Positions 1 through 7,873 of a stretch of DNA of 43,608 nt are shown piece by piece; positions within the stretch are counted from its first letter, which is position 1, and every line of letters begins with the position of its first letter. A program made the position numbers and the translations under genes. The notes below the pieces were generated by a model. It was not told where the DNA came from and searched no databases. It saw only the letters and a list, made by a program, of their open reading frames with translations. The stretch covers positions 1 to 43,608 of the forward strand of contig JABEVE010000098.1 of assembly GCA_013044035.1 (NCBI GenBank), in the 5' to 3' direction. This DNA is from Burkholderiales bacterium. Its GTDB lineage: Bacteria; Pseudomonadota; Gammaproteobacteria; Burkholderiales; Burkholderiaceae_C.

Positions 1-204
1 AACAGGCCTGTCTGGCCCTGTTCACCCCTGGGTCTCGTCAATGGCGCGCTCATGCTCCATTCAACGCACGACCCAGGGGATTCGTTCACAAGTTCTGAGT
101 TGATGAAAAGTTTGACCTCTCCATCGTGGCGCATTGATGCCGTAAACCGCAACTCGAAAGACGCGCGGCTCGCCTGGGACGGGGAAGTCCCTTTCATTCG
201 TTAA
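1..204 (+). CDS. C-terminal part of an unrecognised protein (partial, runs off left edge)
   Basis: Frame 1 is open from the first base to a TAA at 202-204, giving 67 residues that end in VPFIR. The end of the frame, with several charged and aromatic residues (SPSWRIDAVNRNSKDARL), reads like a normal soluble protein C-terminus. I do not recognise the family. It lies 35 bases upstream of the methyltransferase on the same strand, so the two could be cotranscribed. The open frame is short enough that chance cannot be excluded; the sequence to the left of the window would decide it. Confidence 0.4.
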   Translation, partial: NRPVWPCSPLGLVNGALMLHSTHDPGDSFTSSELMKSLTSPSWRIDAVNRNSKDARLAWDGEVPFIR

Positions 205-239
205 GCCGCAGAATCGACTCGCAGCGGTACATTGATGCC

Positions 240-890
240 ATGAACTCCGATGTCAGTGTCCGCTTCTTCGATGCCCAGTTCGAGCGACAGGTGCGAGAGT
301 CGGACCTCACTCTCAACCCTTTCGAACAGCTGGCCCTGTCGTACCTCCACGGCAAGGTCCTTGACTACGGTTGTGGCCTTGGCAATCTGACCGTTGCTGC
401 TGCCCGCCGCGGCTGCAGCGTTGTCGCCCTGGATGCCAGCCACGCCGCGATAGAACACCTCCGCGAAGTCGCCACGACAGAGGCGCTGTCCATCACGGCT
501 GTCGAAACAGATCTTCGCAACTACAAGCTGATCGACGAGTACGACTCCATTGCCTGCATCGGTCTGCTGATGTTCTTCGACTGTCCCACCGCCTTCGCTC
601 AGTTGCAGCAATTGCAGGCCAGTGTCCGGCCTGGTGGGGTGGCCGTGGTCAACGTCCTCGTACAAGGCACGACCTACCTCGGGATGTTCGATCCGTTGAG
701 TCACTGCCTGTTCGCGCGGGACGAACTACACACCCGGTTCGGTGGTTGGGAAATTTTGCGCTCTGAGTACCAAGACTTTCCGGCTTCGAATGACACAACC
801 AAGTCCTTCGTCACGGTCATCGCCCGCAAGCCTGTGGCGGACACTGCGGCCCCTTCCTTCAAGCGGACCCGCCTACGGCAGTCCGGTTAG
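240..890 (+). CDS. Class I SAM-dependent methyltransferase (TehB/UbiE-like)
   Basis: A 216-residue protein with the class I methyltransferase fold. Motif I is VLDYGCGLGNLTVAA (about residues 40-54), followed by the acidic ribose-binding end of strand 2 (VVALDAS, about 61-67). A motif IV-like stretch (YDSIACIGLLMFF, about 101-113) and a post-motif region (VRPGGVAVVNVL) follow. The combination is closest to TehB-type small-molecule methyltransferases, but the substrate cannot be read from the sequence. The ATG at 240 precedes the first conserved strand by a normal distance. It converges with the SRPBCC gene, whose stop is about 110 bases downstream. Third codon positions are less GC-biased than in the genes after 4 kb, which suggests that this block was acquired separately. 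Confidence 0.8.
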   Translation: MNSDVSVRFFDAQFERQVRESDLTLNPFEQLALSYLHGKVLDYGCGLGNLTVAAARRGCSVVALDASHAAIEHLREVATTEALSITAVETDLRNYKLIDEYDSIACIGLLMFFDCPTAFAQLQQLQASVRPGGVAVVNVLVQGTTYLGMFDPLSHCLFARDELHTRFGGWEILRSEYQDFPASNDTTKSFVTVIARKPVADTAAPSFKRTRLRQSG

Positions 891-1000
891 CCGTTCCGAG
901 CGCCTGGCCTCAGCAACGGAACCTTTCTCGTCAGTCATCAGGCGTCAATCTGCCTGCAACGTCGTGGACGGAAGTACTCCTTCGGTGATGCCGTGGGGTT

Positions 1001-1423
1001 CTATGACTTTGTGCGGGCTATGTGAATGATTTCTTCTAGTGCTTCTGGGTAGTCGGCGCTGATTCTTGGTCCGGCGATTTGGGCACGCTCGGCTGCCCCG
1101 TCGCTGGTGATCTCGAGCCGGCGCACGATCCGGGTCCCGTGGGCATTCGTGGGGGTGAGGGTGTGTCGCAGCAGAAGTATTAGGCCGTTGAAGTTGGTCT
1201 GGATGGCGAGTACTTCATTTTCGACCAGTTCGGTGATTGTTGATTCCACGGGGTCGATGCCGACGGGGGTGGAGGTGATGGTTCCTCCGAGTTCGAACTT
1301 GTTGTTGAGTTGGCGCAGGTCGCCGCTGGCCATTGGTGTTTCGCCGCTTTCTAACGCACGTAGCGCCTGCCATACGGCGGAGGGTGCGAGTTCTGTTTCC
1401 GCGCTGTATTCGATGCTCCACAT
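1001..1423 (-). CDS. SRPBCC (polyketide cyclase-like) family protein
   Basis: A 140-residue single-domain protein. The opening MWSIEYSAETELAPSAVWQAL and the later FELGGTITSTP and ALEEIIHIA match the START/Bet v1-like SRPBCC fold: strand 1, a helix that packs against a cavity, and a long C-terminal helix. Such proteins bind small hydrophobic ligands or act as cyclases; nothing here defines a ligand. A good ribosome binding site (TAGGAG, seven bases before the ATG) supports the start. The gene is on the minus strand, downstream of the thioesterase and TetR genes, with a 174-base gap, so it may belong to the same transcript. Codon use resembles the other genes of the left block. Confidence 0.65.
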   Translation of the reverse strand: MWSIEYSAETELAPSAVWQALRALESGETPMASGDLRQLNNKFELGGTITSTPVGIDPVESTITELVENEVLAIQTNFNGLILLLRHTLTPTNAHGTRIVRRLEITSDGAAERAQIAGPRISADYPEALEEIIHIARTKS

Positions 1424-1579
1424 GATGTTTCTCCTACCTGATGGGGTTGGTGCAGTTGAGTGTCGGGCGTAAATGGCGCGCTTTATTGCGGGTCAGCCGC
1501 CTGGTTGTTTGCCGCCTCGGACTTGGGATGGAGGAGGGCCAGTCGTTGGTGGCGAGGCTTGTGCGTGGGAAATGGTGGG

Positions 1580-1600
1580 AAATGGGGTCTGTCCCCTTTA
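1580..1600. repeat. REP-like palindrome with GGGG TCTGT CCCC core
   Basis: GGGG (1584-1587) and CCCC (1593-1596) flank TCTGT in a short AT-rich surround, AAAT before and TTTAA after. This core resembles the TCTGTCCC-type intergenic repeats that are common in beta- and gammaproteobacteria. It overlaps the stop codon of the thioesterase gene, so its minus-strand copy forms the 3' end of that transcript. The same TGTCCC core recurs upstream of gltB at about 37.05 kb. The rest of the gap 1424-1597 shows no gene. Confidence 0.45.
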
Positions 1601-2101
1601 ACTCTTTTCTGGACTTTCTTGGGGGTTAGCGCGCGCTGCTTTTTGCGGGCGCTCCATCACCAACAGGGTCGAGGTCGCGCTTGCGTAGATACGCTCGTTG
1701 GCGTCCTTCAGTGTCGCCTCGGCAAAGGCGGCACGGCGCCCGACAGATACGACGCGCCCTTCCGCCCGGAGCGGGCCGGTGTCAGTTGTGATTGGCCGGT
1801 GATATGAGACCTTCAGCTCCAAGGTCGTGTAGGCTTGGTTCGCTGACAGCCTGGAATGAACGGCGCATCCGCACGCGGAATCGAGTAGCGTTGCGGCATA
1901 TCCACCGTGCACTGTGCCGATCGGGTTGTAAGCGTGTATTCCGGGCGTGCCGGCGAAAACGGCCCATCCATCGCCCGCTTCGACAAAGGTGAAGTCGAGC
2001 GAATCGCCGATCGGTGGTCGGCCTCCGGCAGCAATCAGCGCCTGTAGGGTCTCAAGTCCGGATAGACCGGGGGCGATTTCGTCAACGAGATTCACTGGCA
2101 T
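1598..2101 (-). CDS. PaaI family hotdog thioesterase
   Basis: A 167-residue hotdog-fold protein. The signature GTVHGGYAATLLDSACG (about residues 62-78) is the PaaI/YbgC-type helix that carries the catalytic acidic residue. LELKVSYHRPITTDTGPLRAEGRVVSVGRR corresponds to the following strands. Enzymes of this family hydrolyse acyl-CoA or aryl-acyl-CoA thioesters in the cytoplasm. A GGAG ribosome binding site lies just before the ATG. The start overlaps the end of the TetR gene by 10 bases, so the two are translationally coupled and the thioesterase is the probable regulated partner. The last residues (NPQESPEKS) are encoded next to the REP-like repeat and are probably not part of the fold. The substrate is unknown. 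Confidence 0.8.
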   Translation of the reverse strand: MPVNLVDEIAPGLSGLETLQALIAAGGRPPIGDSLDFTFVEAGDGWAVFAGTPGIHAYNPIGTVHGGYAATLLDSACGCAVHSRLSANQAYTTLELKVSYHRPITTDTGPLRAEGRVVSVGRRAAFAEATLKDANERIYASATSTLLVMERPQKAARANPQESPEKS

Positions 2102-2682
2102 GTCTCCAATGTGAGCCGGCGCAGGATCGCGGACCGGCTTCGGGCAAGCATGGCGTCCGAGCGCGATTGGTCTGGCTCGGCTCGCGCGAGAGTCATCGCG
2201 CCGACGATTTCGGCGACGCAGGACGACGCCTCGCTTTCAGCATCAAGGCGACCGAGCGCCGCGAGATGCTGCGCGACATGCCTGGTCATCGTGCTTGCCC
2301 CTGCCGCCAGGCGCTCCCGAATATCTGGTGGAAGCCTCGGCGCATCTGCCGCAAGGAAGGGCAGCGGGCATCCCCCTACGCGCGTGTCCCGATGACCGGG
2401 CGAGAGGTAGAAGTCCACGAACTTCGCCAACGCTTCGCTCGGGGACTGGCCCTCGTCGCGCAACATGGCGAACGGACTGTCGGCGAACATTCGCTCAACA
2501 GTTGCACGCAGGAAATCATCCTTGGACTCGAAGTGGGCGTAGAAGCCCCCGTGGGTCAGACCGGCATCCGCCATGACGCTAGCGAGCACTATGCGCTCCG
2601 GGCCACGCTCGCGTAGTTGCCTCGCCGCCGCTTTCAGCACCCGATCGCGGGTAATTTGTTTCTGGTCTGTGCCGTATCGCAT
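2092..2682 (-). CDS. TetR/AcrR family transcriptional regulator
   Basis: A 196-residue regulator. The N-terminal helix-turn-helix is typical of TetR: RDRVLKAAARQLRERG, then VLASVMADAGLTHGGFYAHF and KDDFLRATVERMF (about residues 10-65). The C-terminal part should form the ligand-binding and dimer domain; GGCPLPFLAADAPRLPPDIRE resembles repressors that sense aromatic or electrophilic compounds. The ATG at 2682 was chosen because the helix-turn-helix starts about 10 residues later. A long in-frame extension into the ureD region has no family similarity. The gene overlaps the thioesterase start by 10 bases. A palindrome just upstream (2692-2717) is the likely autoregulatory operator. Confidence 0.85.
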   Translation of the reverse strand: MRYGTDQKQITRDRVLKAAARQLRERGPERIVLASVMADAGLTHGGFYAHFESKDDFLRATVERMFADSPFAMLRDEGQSPSEALAKFVDFYLSPGHRDTRVGGCPLPFLAADAPRLPPDIRERLAAGASTMTRHVAQHLAALGRLDAESEASSCVAEIVGAMTLARAEPDQSRSDAMLARSRSAILRRLTLETCQ

Positions 2683-2691
2683 GGGTTTCCT

Positions 2692-2717
2692 CTTTATATG
2701 ATGATAATAATATAAAG
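2692..2717. promoter_or_regulatory. AT-rich palindrome, candidate TetR operator/promoter
   Basis: The perfect inverted repeat CTTTATAT (2692-2699) and ATATAAAG (2710-2717) has a 10-base AT-rich spacer. It starts 10 bases upstream of the TetR start codon, in an AT-rich island within GC-rich DNA. Position and symmetry fit an operator over the promoter of the TetR-thioesterase pair. Binding is inferred. Confidence 0.55.
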
Positions 2718-2846
2718 ACTCGCCGAACCTCAACGAGGGCACCGTAATCACGCGGCACGCTACTCTGCAGGGCTTGCACGCTTCAAGGCCATGCACGAGG
2801 GCAGCAGCGACCGCGGAGCGCTCCTCGGCAGGGAGCCGAAACGCGC

Positions 2847-3908
2847 TCAGGTGGCCCACACCCGTGGCGGGCATGGTGGCAAGGCCCAGGCGATGGGGCG
2901 CCATGCGGACCACACCGCGCGCAGCAGCGCGGCGATGGGCTCGATGCGATGCCCCACCACCCGTACCACCACCACTTGCGTGTGCGGTGAAGTGGCGCCG
3001 CATGAGAGCGCACCAAAGCCTGTAGTGTCGGCGTCGGGTTTCCTGGATGTCGCGGATGCAATGGGCCCATGGGGGGCTGCGTCCCGTGGCTCCAAGCCCG
3101 CATGCACAGGCTTGGGCGGCACGAAGGCCAATGGGCTTCGCGGGTTGGCGGACTGACGGTTTTGCGCGAAGGTGCTCGCCTGGGCTTGCGCGATCAGGCG
3201 TGCTGCATCCAGCAGCAGGTTGCGACGCGTGGCATCGATCGGGCTGCCGGCTGCAAAGAACAGGGTGCCCATGGCCGCGTGCCTGCCCAAGCCGCCAGGG
3301 CTTTGCAGCAAGGTCTTGTCGGCGGCGGCCATGCGACCGCGCTCCAGCCACACGCCGGGCAGTTCCAGGTGCTGCACGATATGCCCTTGCCGGAAAGGCT
3401 TGCCGGCGGCGGGCAGACCCAGGGCCAGCAGGTCCCAGCCCATCATTTCGGCCCCGGGTTCGAGCGTGAACACGGCGCGGTTTTCCGCCAGGCAGGCATC
3501 GAAGGCCAGGGTTTCGAGCGGCAGCCACTCCAGCCGCCCGCCGGCGCACACGCGCGCCTGCACATGCTGCACCGCCGGCTGGCCCAGGCTGCGGTAGAAG
3601 CGGGTGGCTCCCGGCGTGGTGATCAGTGCATGCGCCTGCGCTTGCACGCTTAGATCGATGCCGATGTGGTCGCCGCCCACGAGGCCGCCTGGCGGATGCA
3701 CCAGCACATGATGGCAAACCCCCGGTCCTTCGGGGTAGAGCGCCGCCAGCACCCGTACCGCGCCACGGTGTCTCGCGTGGCCGCTGCAGCGCCCGAGCGC
3801 GGCGCTGTAGCGCAGGTCGAGGCTGGAGGCCCAGCCGGCGCTGGCTGGAGCCGGCATCGGCGCGGCTGGATGAACGGGGAGAGGTGACGCGGCGGGCTTG
3901 GCGGACAT
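2847..3908 (-). CDS. ureD: Urease accessory protein UreD
   Basis: A 353-residue UreD. Family features are GWASSLDLRYSA near the start, LHHP-type VCHHVLVHPPGGLVGGD (about residues 63-79), TTPGATRFYRS (about 97-107), and the C-terminal PRVWAT ending that is typical of the family. UreD (UreH) binds apo-urease with UreF and UreG during nickel insertion. The protein is full length and begins at an ATG. In related bacteria ureD is normally followed by ureA, ureB and ureC. Here the next gene is a TetR regulator of different codon style, 164 bases downstream, so the rest of the operon is missing from this side. The gene diverges from the diguanylate cyclase gene. Confidence 0.9.
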   Translation of the reverse strand: MSAKPAASPLPVHPAAPMPAPASAGWASSLDLRYSAALGRCSGHARHRGAVRVLAALYPEGPGVCHHVLVHPPGGLVGGDHIGIDLSVQAQAHALITTPGATRFYRSLGQPAVQHVQARVCAGGRLEWLPLETLAFDACLAENRAVFTLEPGAEMMGWDLLALGLPAAGKPFRQGHIVQHLELPGVWLERGRMAAADKTLLQSPGGLGRHAAMGTLFFAAGSPIDATRRNLLLDAARLIAQAQASTFAQNRQSANPRSPLAFVPPKPVHAGLEPRDAAPHGPIASATSRKPDADTTGFGALSCGATSPHTQVVVVRVVGHRIEPIAALLRAVWSAWRPIAWALPPCPPRVWAT

Positions 3909-4221
3909 GGGCGATGGCTACGGGCTGATTCGGCCCGGGGCTTGCTGGAAGCTGTGGACACGGGCAGGCGTCAGCAGGCTGGAATGTGGCCCGTGTTGCG
4001 ACGTGACAGGGTTTGAAATCGGGCTTGTGTGGAGTCATGATCGCACAGCCCGAGGCCGGTGCTTAACAAACCGTGACTTTCGTGAACCAGTTCACACAGC
4101 TCTGCATTTCCTTCGACAAACAGGCTGATTCGCCGTTGGATCGTCCCCATAATGAACACCACTGACGCTGTGCCCTCGCCGCATCCTGCGGCCAGGGCTC
4201 ACCGCCCACTCACCGAGATTC
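3909..4221. other. Intergenic region between divergent ureD and the diguanylate cyclase
   Basis: This 313-base stretch has no gene that I can support. It should hold the two divergent promoters. The only clear structure is a short palindrome, GTGAAC (4082-4087) and GTTCAC (4090-4095) with a 2-base centre, which could be an operator for the diguanylate cyclase gene. A 63-codon minus-strand frame here looks like chance. Confidence 0.4.
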
Positions 4222-6750
4222 ATGGACGACCCCGCCACCCTGCCGCTGCAGCCAACCGCCTCTCGGGCGGATGCCCGTGCAGCCGCGATCCGCAAGCCCT
4301 CCGCGCCGACCCTGGCGCGCCTGGGCTGGCGGCTGCTGGTGTCGGCCGCGGGCCTATTCGCCATGCTGGTGGGGCTTTGGCTGTGGTCGTCATGGGAAAA
4401 CACCCGGCACGACCTGGAACAGCGCAGCGAATTGACGGCGACGCTGCTGGCGGTGAATGCCCAGACCACGTTTCTGCGCATTCAGGACGATCTGCAGCAA
4501 CTGGGCGACACCCTGCAAAACCGTGGCGCGCTGCACGATGCGGTGGGAATGTTCATCACCCTGGATGCCTTCAAGGCACGCCATCCCGAGTTGGGTGGCG
4601 CCGCGGTGTTCAGTCCCGACGGGCAAATGCTCGCCACCACGGCCAGCGGTCAGGCGAGCAGCCTGCCCAATGTGTTGCAGGCGCCGGCCTATGCTGCCTA
4701 TCGCGACGATTTCAAGCTTGCCCTGGTTACGCGCGGCCTGAGCATTGGCCGGCCTCAATACGGGCTGCTGCTCAAGCAGTGGTTCATTCCCCTGCGCTAC
4801 GCCGTGCGCGGCACCGACGGCCAGGTGCGCTTCGTCGTGCAGACCAGCATGTTGCTGGAGCGTCAGCAGGCCCTGTGGCGCGGTTTGCCGATGCAGCCCG
4901 GCGTGGCCATGGGCCTGCTGCGCACCGATGGCTGGCTGATCAGCCGATATCCCGATCAAGCCAGTCTCATTTCCGTCTACCACCAACCCGCCAGAGGGGC
5001 GTTGGTTCGGGCGTTGCAACGCGCTGGCGGTACGCCGCGGGGTATCTACATCGGCAAGACGGCCGACGGCGAGATGCGCGAGGGAGCGTGGGCGCGGCTG
5101 CACGATTTCCCGATCGTCGCGTTCCTGTCCTACACGCACGATGAGGTGCTGCAGATGTGGTGGGCCGATGTTCGTGCCCCGCTGTTTGCCCTCGGCGGCA
5201 TGCTGGCGCTGCTGATCGCGGCCTACACCTTGTTGTTGCGCAACTTCGTGCGGCGCATGGTTCGCATCCGCCGGCAAATGGATTTCGTGCGGGCCGAGGA
5301 ACTGCCCAGCAGCGGCGTGGCCGAGATCGACGCCTTGTTGCGCCAACTCGTGCGCAACCGTGAGCACATGCGACGCTTTGCCCGCAACCGCGAAAAAACC
5401 CTGCTTGAAGCGGCCCAGGCGGGCACCTACACCCGCTCCCTGCACGACAGTGTGCTGGTGGCGGTCGACTCCAGCTTCGCGCGCATGCTGCAGCGTCCGG
5501 TGCGCCGCCTGATCGGGCGTGAATGGGACGAGCTGTTCAACACCGTCGGCGAGGTTCCGGCGGCAGATGCAACGGGTCATGCCAAGACCCAGAATCGAGG
5601 CGAGCGGCGCCTGGTCTGGACGCGCGGCGCACATGGTGAAACCATCTGGTTGTCGCTGGCCGAGCACACGGAAACCACGGCACAGGGCCAAAAGGTGATC
5701 CATGGCCTGGCCATCGACGTGAGCGAGCGCGAGAACCTGTTGCGCGCAGTCGAGCGCCAATCCCAGCGTCTGCAAACCCTGTGGGAGCTGGCCACGGGCT
5801 CGAGCGTGGACGAGCAGGGCAGCGATGCCGGCGACGTCATCTCCTACATGCTGGCGCAGGGACGCGACGCCCTCGATATGCAGGCGGCCATCATCTGCCT
5901 GCGCTTAGGCGACGAATGCCACATGTTGTACGTGCAGGACCTGCACGGACGCTTCCGGCAGGGCCAGACCCTGTCGGCCAACCACCCGCTGTGCGCCTGC
6001 GACGACCATGAGAACGGCGCCTTGTGGATTGCCGACACCAGCCTGCATCCGGGCCTCGCGGCGACGGCAGGGGTGCGCTCCGTGATCCGTCTGCCCCTGG
6101 TGCAGGCGCACCAAGCCCTGGGTTGCCTGCTGCTTCTGGGCGATGCCCCGCAGGGTGACGCATTCGATCCGGCCGACCGCCAATACGCCGAGCTGCTGGC
6201 GGCCTGGTTCGCCCGTGTGCTGCACGACCGCAACCAGCGCGACACCTTGCTGGCGCAGGCATATACCGATGGCCTGACCGGCCTGCTCAACCGCCGTGCC
6301 GCGCAGTTGCGGCTGGACGAAGCGCTGCAGGCCATGCGCCGGGGTGGCCCGTCGTTCAGCCTGGCGCTGTGCGACCTTGACCACTTCAAGCTGGTGAATG
6401 ACGAATACGGTCATGCCGCCGGCGACGCCGTGCTGCGCCAGATGGCCAGCACCCTGCGCCAGGGCGTGCCACGCGGCGGCTGGGTTGCGCGCTGGGGGGG
6501 CGAAGAATTTCTCATCATGCTGCCTGGCCTGGACACCCAGACCGCCAGCGCCGCGATGGATGTGCTGCGCCAACGCGTCGCGCAGCGTCCCTTCCTGGTG
6601 TCCGAGCGCAGCCTGCACATCACCCTGAGCATTGGCATCGGCGGTTTGCAGGGCCCGCAGGACGAAGTCGTGCGCGTGCTCACCGAAGCCGACGACAGCC
6701 TCTACGAAGCCAAGCGCCAAGGCCGCAACCGCATCATCACGATGCGGTGA
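4222..6750 (+). CDS. Membrane-bound diguanylate cyclase with periplasmic sensor, PAS-like and GAF-like domains
   Basis: An 842-residue c-di-GMP synthase. A first membrane segment (about residues 33-55) and a second (about 318-336) bracket a roughly 260-residue periplasmic region that is probably a dCache-like sensor. After the second segment come a PAS-like domain (about 400-500, ending AIDVSERENLL), a GAF-like domain (about 535-675, with VIRLPLV and LGCLLLLGD), and a C-terminal GGDEF domain. The active-site motif is GGEEF (759-763), preceded by DGLTGLLNRR and CDLDHFKLVNDEYGH, so it should be catalytically active. The usual inhibitory RxxD site five residues before the motif reads RGGW, so product inhibition is probably lost. 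It is monocistronic and diverges from ureD. The signal sensed is unknown. Confidence 0.9.
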   Translation: MDDPATLPLQPTASRADARAAAIRKPSAPTLARLGWRLLVSAAGLFAMLVGLWLWSSWENTRHDLEQRSELTATLLAVNAQTTFLRIQDDLQQLGDTLQNRGALHDAVGMFITLDAFKARHPELGGAAVFSPDGQMLATTASGQASSLPNVLQAPAYAAYRDDFKLALVTRGLSIGRPQYGLLLKQWFIPLRYAVRGTDGQVRFVVQTSMLLERQQALWRGLPMQPGVAMGLLRTDGWLISRYPDQASLISVYHQPARGALVRALQRAGGTPRGIYIGKTADGEMREGAWARLHDFPIVAFLSYTHDEVLQMWWADVRAPLFALGGMLALLIAAYTLLLRNFVRRMVRIRRQMDFVRAEELPSSGVAEIDALLRQLVRNREHMRRFARNREKTLLEAAQAGTYTRSLHDSVLVAVDSSFARMLQRPVRRLIGREWDELFNTVGEVPAADATGHAKTQNRGERRLVWTRGAHGETIWLSLAEHTETTAQGQKVIHGLAIDVSERENLLRAVERQSQRLQTLWELATGSSVDEQGSDAGDVISYMLAQGRDALDMQAAIICLRLGDECHMLYVQDLHGRFRQGQTLSANHPLCACDDHENGALWIADTSLHPGLAATAGVRSVIRLPLVQAHQALGCLLLLGDAPQGDAFDPADRQYAELLAAWFARVLHDRNQRDTLLAQAYTDGLTGLLNRRAAQLRLDEALQAMRRGGPSFSLALCDLDHFKLVNDEYGHAAGDAVLRQMASTLRQGVPRGGWVARWGGEEFLIMLPGLDTQTASAAMDVLRQRVAQRPFLVSERSLHITLSIGIGGLQGPQDEVVRVLTEADDSLYEAKRQGRNRIITMR

Positions 6751-6760
6751 GTGCGTACAC

Positions 6761-6896
6761 ATGACCGTGCCGACGCACGGTCATGTGACGCACGAACGGT
6801 CTGCCGGCCTGCAAGCCGGCAAGCTCCGAGGCGTCTGGAGGATGGTGCCGACGCACGGTCATGTGACGCACGAACGGTCTGCCGGCCTGCAAGCCG
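6761..6896. repeat. Two identical 52-base direct repeats with hairpins between dgc and rsmI
   Basis: Positions 6767-6818 and 6845-6896 are identical over 52 bases, with a period of 78. The first copy is flanked so that ATGACCGTGC (6761-6770) and GCACGGTCAT (6775-6784) form a perfect 10-base stem with a 4-base loop. TGCCGGC (6802-6808) and GCCGGCA (6815-6821) form a second stem. In the second copy both stems are shortened by flanking differences. The position between convergent genes fits a terminator or REP role, but there is no T tract. Confidence 0.8.
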
Positions 6897-6910
6897 TGCA
6901 TGCGAGCGCT

Positions 6911-7873
6911 TCAGTCCTCGGGCAGGTCATGCGCGGTCTGCGTCTGCAGCCAGCGGTACAGGGTCTTGCGGTCGGCGCCCAGCATCTCGGCCACCACGGC
7001 GGCGGCGCGCGACGCCGGCAACTCACGCGCCAGCCGCAACAGCCAGCGCTGCGCCAGGGCGTCCATCGGTTCGGCGCCGGCGGCGGCTTGCAGCACCAGC
7101 ACGAACTCGCCCTGCACGCGCCGCGCATCCGCCACCAGCCAGTCCAGCAACACGGCCGGGCTGCCCTGCACGATGGCCTCGAACTGTTTGGTCAATTCCT
7201 TCGCCAGGATCACGTTCGGCGGCCTGGGCAGGATGGCCGCCAGTTGTCGCAGTTCCTCCAGGCTTTGAACCAGGCGATGCGGCGCCTCGAAGCACACCCA
7301 GGCGCGTGGCGATGCCAGCGCCTCGCGGTAAAAGGCCGCCCGTTGTTGCTGCGTCGCTGGCACGTAGCCGGCGAAGGTGTAGCCAGTGTCCAGGTCCAGG
7401 CCGGAGGCGCTCAGTGCCGTCGTCACGCTGCTGGCGCCGGGCAACGCCATCACCGCATGGCCGGCCGCGCGTGCGGCACGCACCAGCACCGCACCGGGGT
7501 CGTTGATGCCAGGTGTGCCAGCGTCGCTCACATAGGCCAGGCGCTGCCCGGCCGCCAGCAGCGGCAACATTTCGGCGGCAGCCGTCTGCTCGCGGTGGCG
7601 GTCCGCCCGCAGCAGGGGTTTGGCCAGGCCATGGGCTTGCAGCAGGCGCTGGGCCATGCGCGTGTCTTCTGCGGCCACGCGGTCGCAACGGTCGAGCATG
7701 GCCAGGGCGCGCAGGCTGATGTCAGCCAGGTTGCCGATGGGCGTGGCCACCACCAGCAGACAGCCCGGCGGCAGCGACTGGCCCGCGCATAATTGGCGCG
7801 CCGCGGCCAGTGCCGCAGATGCGCCGTGGTCCGCTGGCGATGAGGAAATGGGCATGGAGGATGTGGGAGACAT
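6911..7873 (-). CDS. rsmI: 16S rRNA (cytidine-1402-2'-O)-methyltransferase RsmI
   Basis: This tetrapyrrole-methylase-fold enzyme 2'-O-methylates C1402 of 16S rRNA. Conserved parts are LLVVATPIGNLADISLRAL near the start, AAEDTRMAQRLL, LAYVSDAGTPGINDPG and VMALPGASSVTTALSASG. The C-terminus has the short helix-turn-helix-like extension usual in RsmI. The start is uncertain: an ATG at 7873, an ATG at 7855 and a GTG at 7900 are all in frame, and none has a strong ribosome binding site. The ATG at 7873 is chosen; it lies antisense to the ATG of yraN, both within one CATG. In E. coli the same gene (yraL) heads the cluster with yraN and diaA, and the divergent layout here is a variation on it. Confidence 0.9.
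   Translation of the reverse strand: MSPTSSMPISSSPADHGASAALAAARQLCAGQSLPPGCLLVVATPIGNLADISLRALAMLDRCDRVAAEDTRMAQRLLQAHGLAKPLLRADRHREQTAAAEMLPLLAAGQRLAYVSDAGTPGINDPGAVLVRAARAAGHAVMALPGASSVTTALSASGLDLDTGYTFAGYVPATQQQRAAFYREALASPRAWVCFEAPHRLVQSLEELRQLAAILPRPPNVILAKELTKQFEAIVQGSPAVLLDWLVADARRVQGEFVLVLQAAAGAEPMDALAQRWLLRLARELPASRAAAVVAEMLGADRKTLYRWLQTQTAHDLPED

Noticed and set aside
1441-1629. Small plus-strand ORF in the gap between the SRPBCC and thioesterase genes
   Set aside because: It runs through the REP-like repeat, has no recognisable sequence, and overlaps the thioesterase end.
2092-4038. A 648-codon minus-strand frame joining TetR with sequence under ureD
   Set aside because: Only the last 196 codons match a family (TetR). 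The upstream part is out of frame with ureD and low-complexity.
3971-4162. A 63-codon minus-strand frame upstream of ureD
   Set aside because: No similarity, no ribosome binding site, and it lies across the expected divergent promoter region.
6761-6896. Possible CRISPR array
   Set aside because: There are only two copies, the repeat is longer than usual for CRISPR, one 26-base spacer only, and no cas genes are present.
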